Shown: positions 11,616-23,295 of the stretch, one piece after another | Layout: each line of letters starts with the position of its first letter | Position numbering within the stretch: position 1 is the first letter of the stretch | Origin: Manis javanica | Lineage: Eukaryota; Chordata; Mammalia; Pholidota; Manidae | Length of the DNA stretch: 64,000 bases | Assembly (NCBI RefSeq): GCF_040802235.1 | Contig: NC_133167.1 | Span: forward strand, 15,926,501 to 15,990,500 | Reading direction: 5' to 3' | Translations under genes and position numbers: made by a program | The notes under the pieces: generated by a model | Database searches by the model: none | Told to the model about the DNA's origin: nothing | Seen by the model: the letters and a program-made list of their open reading frames with translations, nothing else

Positions 11616-12519
11616 CACTGATTGAGGGACTGGTCTCTAAGGGGAGATTATGGTTTCTTCCTTCCTTCTACCCTCATGTGAGTCAAATACTGCCTTCTAT
11701 CCAGGTGACAGTCTATCCGCAAAGGAATTTTATTCTCATGCTTCGCCAATGTTCCTCTACCTTGGGAGTAAAGACTTCAGTAAAGGCAACTTTGCTTTCT
11801 CTTGCATGATTCCCCCGTTTGCTCTATCTCCGGATTGCCTGGCTACACACAGTGCCCATAGTTTTCTAAACTAAAACAAGGACACCGGATGGCAATTTGT
11901 CACTTTGAGCAAACACAGCATGTTCTTTCAGGGTGGTCATGCATTTCACAAGTCTCTTGGTAATAATGTTTGAGCTGGATTATGATGAAAAGAAGTCCTT
12001 TTGGATATTATACTCCTTTCTCCCCCTCTTCAAATGTCCCTTCTTATTTCTCATCAAGAAAGCCAGGTGGGGTGGAGAATAAATGTTCTCAGCTTGGGCT
12101 GAATTTACACTGTAAGTTTCTTATCTCAGTAGTGCTGTGGTCTTTAAAATGTGTGTGTCTTTTATGATGGTTACCCAGGCGATTTTAGTCTCTCCATAAA
12201 ATTCACCTTCTGATCCAGTTTTAAAAGAGATGATACCACTAAAAAACCTGCTTTAAACTTGAAAGCAGACCCTCAACACTCATAGGAAATGCTTATAAGG
12301 AAGAAAAATGATTTTGACCTATATAGGAACATTTTGTACTAAAAGTGGTTATTATTCTTCAAGAGCCCTGCAAATAGTCAACTTTTCCAGAATGAAGAGA
12401 AAATTCAGAGACATCATTCTTACTGAGTCCTGGACACTTCCCTTTGTTTTCTAACAAAGGAAATACTACATCAGCCATCAGGTATATAATTGCAGTTTGA
12501 TCTCATAAGTTCCCCATGC
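11616..12519. other. unique non-coding sequence
   Basis: No repeat family, exon or motif cluster is recognised. Chance frames of 65-96 codons only. Confidence 0.45.
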
Positions 12520-12835
12520 CATGAGACAGCCAGCTAGCACCCAAATAACCCAGCTGGGTATTCTCATAGACCACTCAGGCATGGAATGATAGATGCACAG
12601 AACAAGACAGGACCACCCAGGGAGATCCAAGGCTGCCCATCTCTTAAGATTTCTCTTTTCCCCACTAACCCTGTCTACTCTACCAGCACGTCTTAACAAC
12701 TCTACCACTAAACATAGAGGTCCCACACCATTCACCTCTTCATGTCTATAACTGCCTTCTGATCCAAGCCACTATCACCTCTCTCTCAGACTACTGGAGA
12801 AACTTCTGATGGTCTCTCTGATTCTATTCTTTCTC
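12520..12835 (+). repeat. LINE-2 ORF2 fossil, plus strand, left part
   Basis: 12760-12825 ('gatccaagccactatcacct', 'ctcagactactggagaaact', 'gatggtctctctgattctat') follows the L2 reverse-transcriptase C-terminal coding region. The match is weaker to the left. It is interrupted at about 12836 by an L1 fragment and resumes near 14400. Stops are frequent and no protein is encoded. Confidence 0.6.
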
Positions 12836-14232
12836 TTTTTAATTGTTTCATTGCAGTATAATTCATGGTGCATAAAGTTCACCTACTTAAAGGGTATATT
12901 CAGAGTTCTGCAACCATGACCACTCCCCAATTTTAGAGCATTTTAATCACCTCTGAACAAAACCCTGTGCCCATTTGAAGTCACTCCCATTTTACTCCTT
13001 AATCTACTTTGTCTTTGCTATGTGTGGAATTATACAACACGTGGCCTTTTGTGGCTGAATTATTTAACACCATATACTGCTTTAAGTTGTGACATGCATC
13101 AATACTTCATTCCCTGGTATTGTGGCATCTATTGTAAGAGTGTGCCACTTTCGTTTACTCACAAGCTGATGGGTTGTTTCCACTTTGGGATTCTTATGAA
13201 TAATATGGCTACAAACACCTGTGTACAAGTTTTTGTGTAGACATATGCTTTTATTTATCTTGGGCACATATCTAGAAGTGGAATTGCTAGGTCACATGAT
13301 GACTCTATGCTTTGTACTTTGAAGAACTGCCAAACTGTTTTTCCAGAGTGGCTGCACCATTTTGCATTCTCAATCAGCAAGGTACAAGGGCTCCAATTTC
13401 TCCTCACTCTCGCTGACATCTGCTACTCTCTTGTCATTTTGATTGTAGCCATCCTCATGTGAAATGGTATCTTATTGTGATTTTGATTTGCATTTTCCTG
13501 TGGCTAGTGATGTTGAGCATCTTCTCAAGTGCTTCTCCATCATGAAGGTACCATCTTTGGAGAAATAATCTATCCAAATCTTTTGCCCATTTTTTAGTTG
13601 AGTTGTCTTTTTGATACTGAGTTGTAAGAGTTCTTCCTGTAGTTGGAAGCTCATCTCTTACCCGATATGTGACTTGCAAATACTTTCTTCTATTCTGTGG
13701 GTTGCCTTTTCAACTTTCTTCATGGCATCACTTGCAGCATAAAAGTTTTTAATTTTGGTGAAATCTAATTTACTTTTGTTTTGTCACTTGTGCTGTTGGT
13801 GTTATATTTAAAGTCATCTAACCCAAAGTCATGAAGATTTACTCTGTGTTTTCTTGTAACAATTTTATAGCTTAAGCTCTTGTTTAGGTCTAAGATCCAT
13901 TCAGTCTATGATTCAGTTAATTTTTGTGTGTGGCAGGACAAGTGGTCCAACTCCCTTTTCTTTCTTTTTTTTTCTTGTATATGGATATGCAGTTACCCCA
14001 GCATTATTTGTTAAAATGGCCATACTTTCCCCATTACATTATTTTGGCACCCTTGTTGAAAATCAGTTGACAGCAAACATAAGAGCTTGTTTCTGGACTC
14101 TAAATCATATTCATTAATTTATATGTATCTCCTTATTCGAGCATCACACTCTCTCGACTATTGTAGCTTTGCAGTAAGTTTTGAAGTTAGAAAGTATGAA
14201 TCTTCCAACTTTGCTGTTCTATTCCTGCTAAA
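12836..14232 (-). mobile_element. old LINE-1 (L1M-type) 3' end, minus strand
   Basis: Reading the minus strand, the right side is the end of L1 ORF2 and the left side is the 3' UTR. Landmarks on the plus strand are 'gtggctgcaccattttgcat' near 13350, 'gatttgcattttcctgtggc' near 13485, 'ttgcccattttttagttgag' near 13583, 'gatccattcagtctatgatt' near 13895 and 'gtagctttgcagtaagtttt' near 14163. It is 5' truncated (its right edge) and full of stops and indels, so it cannot move. It was inserted into the surrounding L2. Confidence 0.93.
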
Positions 14233-14400
14233 GAATAGGTAGATTGTTATATATCTACATTAGATCTTATAATATGCATATATTTTTATATAACAATTTT
14301 AAGATATATCTCGGTGCGTATATTCTAATACCGTTATCTTTTGTAATTCCACTTATGCCTGGATTTTTGTGGGAAGTTTTTTTGCTTAAGACACTTTTCT
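14233..14400. other. AT-rich segment between L1 and L2
   Basis: Rich in TATA/ATAT steps. It could be the eroded continuation of the L1 or a separate small insertion. I cannot assign it. Confidence 0.35.
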
Positions 14401-14706
14401 TCAAGTAAACTTTCTACTCCTGGCCATAATCATATCATTCCTAATGAAACCTTCCAATCGCTTGCCCGACCCCACTTAGTTAACCATTCACGTCTACTTG
14501 CCCATTTGCCACAGCCTCGCCTCTAACTTACTAGCTTCCTTCCGTTCTTAAAGCTCCAGGTCCTTTCCCACCCAAGGGCTTTTTCTCCAGCTCCTGCATC
14601 AGCATGGAATCTGCATCTTCCCGATCATTAAAGGGTAGATCTGCTTATCAGCCAGGTCTCAGCCCCAGTCCAGACTTTCTAACCTTGCTTGTGACATCAG
14701 TCTCTC
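14401..14706 (+). repeat. LINE-2, plus strand, right part of the split copy
   Basis: Continues the L2 begun at 12520: 'ctaatgaaaccttccaatcg', then 'ccacccaagggctttttctc', 'agctcctgcatcagcatgga' and 'cagccaggtctcagcc'. These correspond to the L2 end of ORF2 and start of the 3' UTR. Order and orientation match the left part, supporting one L2 split by the L1. Confidence 0.7.
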
Positions 14707-14709
14707 TGG

Positions 14710-15165
14710 CAGTCCAGTAAATTCCATGGATGCCTTCCCAGAAGAATGTTTTTAAATATCTAAAATAAAATACATCAAATTACAAAGACAGCCAATATCA
14801 GGATACAGTTATCAAAATGTTAAAGAAAAAAACAGATGACATAATAATACACAAGCTTTTTTATTACAATTTTTATTATATTAAATAATAACATCTAGTT
14901 GTTGATTTATCACTGTTTTGATTTTGAAGTAGCAAGAGGCATAAAAGACATTTCAAGTTACCCACAAACACTGTGATATACATGCAAGTATCTGATTTCC
15001 ACTGGTGACAAGTCACGGGCATTACTGATACTCTGGCGGTTAGCTGCCAATCATCACAATTGAATAAAATACTGTATTTTAATTAGAGATTAGAGAAAAT
15101 AAAGATTTGTTTTTTAACCATCAAGTTGAAAGACACTCTGAATTCTTTCCTGGCTTAAAACTTAA
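14710..15165 (+). mobile_element. old DNA-transposon-like repeat (hAT type suspected)
   Basis: 'ccatggatgccttcccagaa' (about 14725), 'aaaataaaatacatcaaatt', 'ttttgaagtagcaagaggca', 'tggtgacaagtcacgggcat' and 'agagattagagaaaataaag' follow in order a common mammalian non-autonomous element that I recognise but cannot name with certainty. It is non-coding and has no transposase. Confidence 0.55.
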
Positions 15166-15925
15166 GTTTGTGTCTTGGGGGTGGGAGGAGGTGCTGGGCA
15201 TCTGCACTTTTAATAATGTCCCCAAGTGATTCTATCTTGCAGTAAGATGGACAACACAGAGAGAGAGTAACTTAAGGGGCATCACATGAGGGGCATCAGG
15301 GTCAGTACTAAGCTCCCACCCTCCTCTCATCAAGGAGCTTACAATGCTCTCATGCACTTGGGTTCGGGGACTTTTCAAGAGAGCTGGGAGGAGCTGTTGA
15401 GCTACAGAAAGTCATAGGGAGCCATCAACCACCTGTCCAGAAATCCCACAGACCTCAGAGATGCCATGGGCCTGTTTACAGAGGATACCCCCAAATAAAT
15501 GTGTAAAATGATACCAATGTGCATGTGCTCACACATAACAGGGTCTTAAAATGTCTGATGCCCAGAACCATTGCCCTACCCCCAGCACCATCCCAATGCA
15601 AACTAAAAGCAGGGTGCAAGTGAGGCCCAGGTCGGTCTGTCGCTTAAGGAAACCCCAAATTCAAAACTCATTAAGATCTAGGAAGCCCCATGTTTCCGGT
15701 AACCCCAGTGCCAGTGGTCTCTGCCTCCCTCATCCCTTGGGACACTGCCTAGTCTTGTCTAACCTCTCTAACATGTCTATTTGTGCCCAGCCAGAGGTCA
15801 CAACCTACTACACCTATAGGGATCTAGAGGACCACTTGACTCCAGAAGCGATTCAAGCACAGCACCTTGGGCCTATGTACTTTTAAAGGGCCCATGAAAA
15901 TGTCTGAAAATTGGGGGTAGGAGGA
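15166..15925. other. unique sequence, with a possible short MER5-like piece
   Basis: 15205-15240 ('gcatctgcacttttaataat' onward) resembles the tail of MER5A but is too short to call. A frame of 111 codons at 15551-15886 has no recognisable protein feature. Confidence 0.4.
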
Positions 15926-16029
15926 ATATATATATTAATATATGTTACATATATATTATATATGTACACATATCATACATTATATATATATATGTATGCA
16001 TATATTTTATATATAAATATCTATGTACA
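15926..16029. repeat. AT-rich low-complexity (TA)n tract
   Basis: About 104 bases of alternating TA with occasional G/C, including several 'tatatgta/tacatata' inverted pairs. Prone to DNA unpairing and cruciform formation. Confidence 0.92.
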
Positions 16030-16199
16030 CTCCAAAATATGAAAACAGAAAAGCTGAAATTATTCTCAAAAGAAAAACCATAAAATCTTTACCAGTTCCT
16101 TCATGGCCAAAAAAAAAAGTGTATTTCATGGGAGTTTGTGGATAAAATGAGAGTTCCTGTGGCCAGGATTCTCACCTGGCCCTGGTTGACTATCTCACT

Positions 16200-16545
16200 G
16201 TACACCTGTGGGCAATGCAGGGCTGTTGACTCTATATGGGGACCTCTGCCCAGTGCTCTGGGTGCAACATGGTGGCAGGGCTGCAAGGCTGCAGGAGAGC
16301 AGAGGCTGAAGTGGTGGCAGTGCTGAGGACAGAGGCCCAGAGGACAGCTGTGCAGGCAGAGGGGCACAGAGGCAGAGACCGGCTTGCTGCATGCAGACTC
16401 GCTCCGAGTGAATGGGATTCTAGTGACTGACCTGCCACCTGGAAATAAAGTTGGGTATAAACCTTTCACCCCAAGAACGTTTTGCTGTCAATTTCTTTGG
16501 TCACATTGAATCCACAGCAAACTTGCCCGGGGCTGAAACCCATTG
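16200..16545 (+). mobile_element. probable solo LTR or LTR 3' part, plus strand
   Basis: Contains 'cacctggaaataaagttggg' at about 16436, where AATAAA at 16443-16448 serves as a plausible R-region poly(A) signal. A U5-like segment follows with 'gttttgctgtcaatttcttt' and 'ggctgaaacccattggcaag'. No gag, pol or env sequence flanks it. Family not identified. The 122-codon minus-strand frame across it is a shadow. Confidence 0.4.
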
Positions 16546-17700
16546 GCAAGACAGGGTTAAATATGTTTTACATCATGTGAAGTGAGATCTCTAAAAGTAA
16601 GAATACTTAGAGCCCATGAAATTAGTAAAACCCTTAGAAGCAGGAGGTGATAAACTGAATGCGACAGGTGTAGAATGGTGATCAGCTGCTGAGGCCAAGA
16701 CCCACATTGGCTATGGAGATGTAGCAAGCTCACACCCTTTCTGGATGAGGAATTTGTTATTTAACTCTAGCTCATTAGCGTCTCTTGAAAGAAGGGGTTC
16801 AGCATTGTCAGACAGTCCACTTCCTAAGAAAAGTCAGGCATCCTGATGCTGATGTAAAATCTCGAATTTCGAACTGTTGACAAATGATTCGAGGTTTTAT
16901 AAATGCTCTCCGGGCCATAAGCAAAACTGGCCACACTGCACTTGGAAACACGAGTTCAGAATGCTCAAAGCAAATACAAAATTCAAAACAAATTTCCCTG
17001 CCAGGCAGCGCAGGCATGTCAGGTCCCCGACACAGGGCGTGGCGGGTGGGTGCAGGAATGAGCAATACAGCGTGTATACTATAAATGACACAAGCCTGTA
17101 CTTGGAGATCCAGAATTACATTCAGCATGAATATTATAAAATTATTTGAGGAATAATTAGTTCGATAATGAGTCTGCAGGTGAGAAGCAGCTGTTTTGCT
17201 CCTGGGCTTGGGTCACTGTCTCTGCTGTGTGAAGAGTCAGCTGTAATTAGAAAAGCTCACGGTGCCAAACTAAATTAAAATTTTTCAAACCGTTACTCAC
17301 TGTATAATATAATTTTGTTTCATGTTCCCAGGATGAGAAAACTCAAATTAAGTCTCTATTCATTACAAAAATACACTAACTAATTTAAGGCTATGAACTA
17401 TCTGTTTGTCGATTATATTGAATGGTTTCTATCTACTGCCACAGATCATTCTGCACCAAAATAAATGGCAGTTGATTATATGCCAATGGTTTATTTAACA
17501 GCACTCAATTGTACTAAACTCCAAAAATGTAATGGGTCTCAGTGGACCTTCCTGCCTGCTATTTTTCTGAAAATAAAATATTGACGTAATTGGCTTTCCC
17601 ACCCACATTGATCCTCAAACACACAGATGGGATCCATTTAAGCAAAAATTGGGAAATGAAGAAACTGTGTGATAATCACTGAATAAAGTTATTTATTTCA
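16546..17700. promoter_or_regulatory. long repeat-free AT-rich block, candidate conserved regulatory element
   Basis: More than 1 kb with no recognisable repeat. Motifs seen: TAATTAG at 17154-17160 and 17244-17250, and E-boxes CAGCTG at 17188-17193 and 17238-17243. The second E-box directly abuts the second TAATTAG. 17020-17050 is a short GC-box-like patch ('gggcgtggcgggtgg'). Such E-box plus homeodomain pairing is a feature of developmental enhancers. Function and conservation are inferred, not shown. Confidence 0.35.
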
Positions 17701-18832
17701 GGATGATTGGGGTACATTTCATGAAGCTCCCGTGAAATCCATGGACACCTTTTGATGGTGTTCTCATAAATCCTAGGGATTGTTGGAGAACTCCAAGTTA
17801 AGGCCAGGAAGAAAAAATAAATCAACAAGTGAACATCTAAAAGCAAAGAGAAGGAACCTTCAAAAAGATTCCATGGACCCTGTGATACCAGACCAACAGG
17901 TTGGTTCAGTCAGTTAATGAGGAAAATGCTACAAAACCAGTTATTCAGCATCTTTTAGGAAAGAAACAAAACAGTTTATTAATTGAATCACTCACTTTTC
18001 AGTTTGGTATTTTGCTATTGTATGGACTTAGCTTTAATCACACCCTGCAAGCAGCCAATCTCCCTGACGTGACTATGTAAGCAATACGACAGGGTTGAGC
18101 TTTCAGTAAGATGGGGTTACCCTAGTGGAAGTCCTTTTCATCTTTCCTTTTAGGTTTTCTCTGTATTCTTTAGTCATCAACCTCTGGACTAATCTTGTTA
18201 AGAGAATGATTCTACCTCATTTTTTAAATGTCTTCTCTGATTCAGTCCAGCTTAAGCAATTGAAATGCATTCTTCTGTCAGTATTCAAAACGTAATCATT
18301 AGCAACAGCAACAATAAAAAGGCTCAAATCCTTCCTGAATTTACCCATCATTCCTAAAACAAGATAAACAACTCACTGGAGTATTGAAGTCTCCAGTATC
18401 TGGGCAATGAAATATTTTTTGGCTTGAATGCAGACCACACCCTCACAAGAAGGGGATTGAGCCAATGGCACCACCTGAAGGTTATTGAGAAATCTGCCAG
18501 TTTGAGGCCATTAGAGAAAACAAACATGGCTTCCCTTCCTCATCCTTAGCCCCCTCAGGTGAACAAATCTTCCTGCCGGAGTTGTCTTTCCTAAAATGAT
18601 ATGAACAGTAACTGGTAAATTAGATCAGATTTTAAGTACATTGGAAATCCTGATAGAGCTTTGTTGTGAATCTTTTTTTTTAAAGTGAATAACACCTTAA
18701 TTAATCTTTCCTGTGCATTTGAATTAGGTTTCCTTGAAATGAAATATGTTAAGAAGGATGTTTTCACCTCCCCCACAAGAGATGAAATGTGATCAAGAAA
18801 GAAAGGTCCATAGTCAGAAGAAATGGGTCTTA
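17701..18832. other. unique AT-leaning sequence
   Basis: No repeat, exon or RNA gene is recognised. A short T8 run lies at 18674-18681. Frames here are under 65 codons. Confidence 0.45.
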
Positions 18833-18834
18833 GG

Positions 18835-19045
18835 GTCTTAGTCTAGTTCTTTTTCTGACCTGCCAGCCAGGTAACCTTGGAAAAGTGACTGAACCACTCT
18901 GGACTCAGTTTCCTCATTTCTGAAGGGAAGATGATGATCAATTCTACTTTCCAGAGTCTTCAAGGAATTAAATAAGATTCCTTTCAAGTGCAAGTATGTT
19001 TTGTAAACTGTTATAGACTATTAGTGCTATACAACATAGTTGTTA
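18835..19045 (+). repeat. MIR SINE, plus strand
   Basis: Plus-strand MIR core: 'aaccttggaaaagtgactga', then 'ctcagtttcctcatttctga' at about 18904, with the 'gaattaaataagattcc' 3' portion and an end near 19040. Confidence 0.85.
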
Positions 19046-21405
19046 TCAATAAATAGCTAGTCAGGAGGTGGAAGAGAATAGTGTTGAGTGGCCATCACAA
19101 CTACTATAAGGGAACCCATCTTGCCAGACCGATCCTTCAAATGCTACTGGGAATGACATTTAGTTTGTTGAGGTCTGTGAGTGACCCTGCATATTCCCTT
19201 TCCCTTAAAATGTCTTATTGAAAAGCAGTTCAGCTGGAGACCCCCCTCTGAAAATGCAGTGACTCTCTGGATTATGACCACAGCCACATACCTCTGGCAT
19301 ATTATTAAATTAGCACATGAAGGACTCTCTTATGTTTTCTGGGGCAAATGAAGGAAAATCTAGCTTCATGTTCATAACATTTTAGTAGTTCATTTCTTTT
19401 TCTCTGGGGATTCCCATGCACATTTTCTATAATAAAAAGGTAATTGGTAAATTTTTTAGATTTTATTTTTCCCTCTTGATCAATGGAGAAATGTGAATGT
19501 GGTGGGCAGGTAGGCATCCAAATAGCAACCAGGGTCTATGAGGGAGTTCATACAAATTAGTACACCAAGAGTCTAATCTTAGTATTAACAGGCAAGCCAA
19601 ATTTATTCCTCCAATTGTACTCTAAAAAAATGTACCAACACCTCATAAATGTCTGAATCAAGGCTGTGTAAGGACATTTTTTTAGAAGCCACTTAATGGG
19701 AGAACAATGACTAGTAAAAGTGGTCTAAAATTAGTTTCTTATACCAGGTCTCCCCCAAGAAGTGGTAAAACTGAACACATGGGAGGTCTCTGCCCTGCTC
19801 TCCCCTCCACCTCCCTGAAACGTTATGTAACCTGTGGGGTGCTGTTGAACTTTATGTTGGTCACTTTTCTCCATAAGCAAAAGGAAGGGCTGAACTTATA
19901 TTCCCAAGCCTAAAAAATGCATGGAGCTGCATGTTTTAACTCAAACCCAGGCTCTAGGTAGAATGCATTAGGTCACAGAATGAAGATTATCACACAATCA
20001 AAGGATCTCAGCATTTTAATGCTGGAAGAGCATTTGGATAAATCATTGGTGGTCTGGTTACATCAGTCTCTTTCAAATTTGAGGATCATGGGTCAATCTT
20101 CCAGGACCTGATCATTCTGAACCCAGTGACAGAACTGAATCTAAGGATCCCCAAATCTGAGGACTCCACATTTCCAAACATAAGTAAGAACTCACCATTA
20201 CTGAGGTTCTGTTACAGGTGAGGACCCAGCCCTCACCCAGCATGGTGGCCACATCCATGCTCATTACTCCCATGGCCTCTTTTACTCCTCTTGGGACCAC
20301 AACAAACAAAGCCCTGTGTTTGCGAAGACTTAGACAGCTTATAAGGTATCTACATGTACATTATCAGATAGGACAAGAATTATTTATAGTTTTCAGAGGA
20401 AGAAATCATTTGTGAAGAGTAAAATCATATCCCCACCGTTCACACTACAGTAAATGGTGGAACCTAATCTAGAATCCTTCTAGAGAGATTCCAAAAGGTC
20501 AGAACCCAAGGCCTTTTAGGGCTTGGAAGTTAGGGGATTCCATTGCTTCTACAGAATACCCAAAATGAGTCCCCCATAATGTCTAGCATAATCCGGAGCA
20601 AATACTACACATTCAGTTAATATTCTGAATTACTTGGACCCAACAAGTGAACAGTTTCACCTCCTTTCTTTTGATGATTCAGTCTAACTTGGTCAAGACC
20701 CAAGACTTCTTTCACAAACAACACCAGTCAGAGACTGAACTAGTAACTTCCCCACCCAAGACCAAAGCAGCAGACACCCTATTTAGAAGAGGAATGGCTA
20801 TGTTACCATGGTTCAGAGAATTCTTAAGCCCCTTAGCCTCTGTCATCCCAGGTTTGAACCCCTGATGTTGCCATCTCTTCATGTTTCTGAGCTGATGCTT
20901 GAATTCTCCCATTCTGCCTTGGCCCTTAGCTTTGCCTCCACTGTCTGCTCATTCACTAATTTGGATCCCTAACCTCATTGTTGTTTCTAGAGCCCCAAAG
21001 CCTCAACACCCTATGTGGCTAGAAGTAGATGTAGATAAAGCAGGGTTCTCTCTGCTGACATCAACCACAATATCATTTGATGTTGTATTTCAAGGGCCAT
21101 GTCTACATACGTCTCGGAGATCAAGGACACATTCCAGCTGTTCCAAAAATGGATGCTACCGTAGAGCCTGCTGTTGGTGCAAGAGCTAAGCTAGGAGCTG
21201 GCCACCTGATAGATACGTTACGGATGGTGGGCTCAAAAGCACTCAACCCGCATTCAGCACCAGAGGCCTTTAAGTCAGGCCTGAGACCCTAAAACCTAAA
21301 GAACTGGGCAGGCAGAATTTGCCACACTTCCCTTCATAAGTTTTTCCTAAAATGCTTGATTTCCAAATTAATTCTAGTTGGATTTGTAAGTACACCATTC
21401 CCCCT
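19046..21405. other. unique non-coding sequence, 2.3 kb
   Basis: No confident repeat. 19980-20080 ('gtcacagaatgaagattatc' to 'ctggaagagcatttggataa') faintly resembles an old MIR3-type SINE but is too worn to call. Open frames at 20112-20309, 20647-20865 and 20899-21189 show no protein family features. Confidence 0.45.
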
Positions 21406-21409
21406 CATC

Positions 21410-21755
21410 TTTTCATGGTTGACTTCAAATTTTTCCCATCTCCACTCAAATGCCAACTCCCCTCCCCACTATGAATAATCACTGATTATTAAATGAGTAA
21501 TTAAAAATAAGCTTGCCTTCTTCCTCCATCATTCCCTACCCCATCACCATGATCATTTGCTTCCCAACCCTAATAACTCACACTGAATTTTGTGTTTCCC
21601 TCTTTATTTTCACACTCTCCTGACAAGAATGGGGGCTCTATGGGGGCAAAATCTTTGTCCATCTCATTCAGAGGTAGAAGAGCTCCTAGCATAGAGGAGG
21701 CTTTCATAAAGTGTTTTTCGTAATAAATGAAAAAATGGATGGATGAATAGTGAAT
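21410..21755 (+). repeat. LINE-2 3' end, plus strand
   Basis: Follows the L2 3' UTR: 'ctccactcaaatgccaactc', a worn middle, then 'gacaagaatgggggctctat', 'atctttgtccatctcattca' and 'gctcctagcatagagg'. It ends in 'aataaatgaaaaaatgg' with short GGAT/GAAT tail units. Confidence 0.7.
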
Positions 21756-21959
21756 TGGCTTTGAATGAATGAATCTACAGCTACTGGTGCTCTTAATGTG
21801 CACCAACACTGTTCTTTGCATACATTATCACAACAATTTTCAAAATTTGCATTTTTTGTTCAGATCTTACTAGGAAATCCTACATATGACCCAGAAATCA
21901 AAACATAAACAAAAGGCCAAAGGAAATAATAGCAGGTACCCAGCCACTTCCCCTTTGGG

Positions 21960-22157
21960 GTCTCATATCTCATATATTCTCTCATCAATTCTGTTGGATA
22001 TAAATTCTTATCAGTCCCATTTTATAGACTAGAAAACTGAGACTCAAGAAAATTAAGTGACTTGTCCAAGTTCATACAAGCCATTAAGTCATAGACTAAG
22101 GTTATAAACCAATTCTTTCTGACTGTAGCCAAGTCTGATTCTCTAAACCATGATTCT
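21960..22157 (-). repeat. MIR SINE, minus strand
   Basis: Reverse-complement core 'cccattttatagactagaaa', 'ctgagactcaagaaaattaa', 'gtgacttgtccaagttcata', with the head continuing to about 22155. Confidence 0.88.
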
Positions 22158-22933
22158 AAAGAGCCTGCACATTCTCTGAAATCCTGGGGAAGTCTGCCGA
22201 GGAAGTTAACATTCGGTTGGTATTTTCAGAGTTTATTTGAATAAGACTGGAATAGCTTATTGTAGTGTTTAATAATTAAATGCTATAGGTATATGAAGAA
22301 TGACTTTTTCTTAATGAAAAATTTCAGGATGATATTAAAATGTTAATGTTCTCAAAAGTACTCTCATGTAACATGGACCTCAATATTAATGGGAGAAAGT
22401 ATAATCATACTTTTTTTCACAGGTATTTCTTGAAAGCCAAAGCATTTAAAAATCTTCATTGAGGCAAAATTCTATTATGTGAGAAGTAGCTGCTTGGCAG
22501 TTTCTAAGAATTTAATAAATCTCTCCAGGAAAGTGTTGGTTTCAAAAGAAAATTTCAAAAGGGACTCAAGAATACTCTGTTTTCTTATATTTGCATTACA
22601 AATAAAGAACCTCTGGGCTGTCTGTGAGAAGCCAGAGAACACAAGAGTGTTAGTTTTGCATTATTTGGTGAGTAGTTTTGTGTTACTATTTTTTTTCCTT
22701 TTAATATGAAAAGCCACTGATTTCATGGTGTAGATTCACAGCTACAGAATGTTTATTGAGAGGTCTGTGAAATACTGCTTTCACCAAGTCATACTATCTT
22801 GGAGTTGTCTGTTTCTCAGATAATTTCAGTGAGAAAGGACGGCTGCCACACCGACATCCAGGAATGGTGTCTTCCAGGACCTGCCCTGGGCGCCCTACAC
22901 TCTCCTGCCTTTCACTCTTACTTTAGGTCATGG

Positions 22934-22936
<3 letters not shown>
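22158..22936. other. unique AT-rich sequence
   Basis: No repeat family is recognised. 22200-22480 is AT-rich with scattered AATTA cores. No exon or RNA gene seen. Confidence 0.45.
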
Positions 22937-22991
<55 letters not shown>

Positions 22992-23001
22992 GTGTGTGTG
23001 T
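22937..23001 (+). repeat. (GA)n-(GT)n composite microsatellite
   Basis: AG/GA repeats run from 22937 to 22992 with one GG slip at 22980-22981. They switch to (GT)n ending at 23001. The tract sits at the left edge, that is the 3' end, of the minus-strand L1 that follows. Confidence 0.96.
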
Positions 23002-23295
23002 ATTAAATATAAACATATATATAAAATATAAAATTTACCACTTACAGCATATTTAAATGTACGGTTCAGTGGCATTAAGTATATTCACATTGCCTTGCAG
23101 CCATTACCACGATCCATCTCCAGAACTTTTTCATCCTCCCCAACTGAAACTCTGTCCCCATTAAACACTACTTTCCCCATTCCCTCCCCCTCCTCAGTCC
23201 CTGGTCACCACTGTCCTACTTTCTGTCCCTATGATTTGACTACTCTAGGTGTCTCATGTAAATGGAATCACACAATATTTGCCCTTTTGGCATCC
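23002..23295 (-). mobile_element. LINE-1 (L1M-type) 3' UTR fragment, minus strand
   Basis: Plus-strand text 'tacggttcagtggcattaag', 'catctccagaactttttcat', 'ccccattaaacactactttc' and 'gatttgactactctaggtgt' is the reverse complement of a common old L1 3' UTR. 5' truncated near 23295. Non-coding. Confidence 0.92.

Noticed and set aside
19980..20080. MIR3-like remnant
   Set aside because: Similarity is limited to scattered words and is too weak to annotate.
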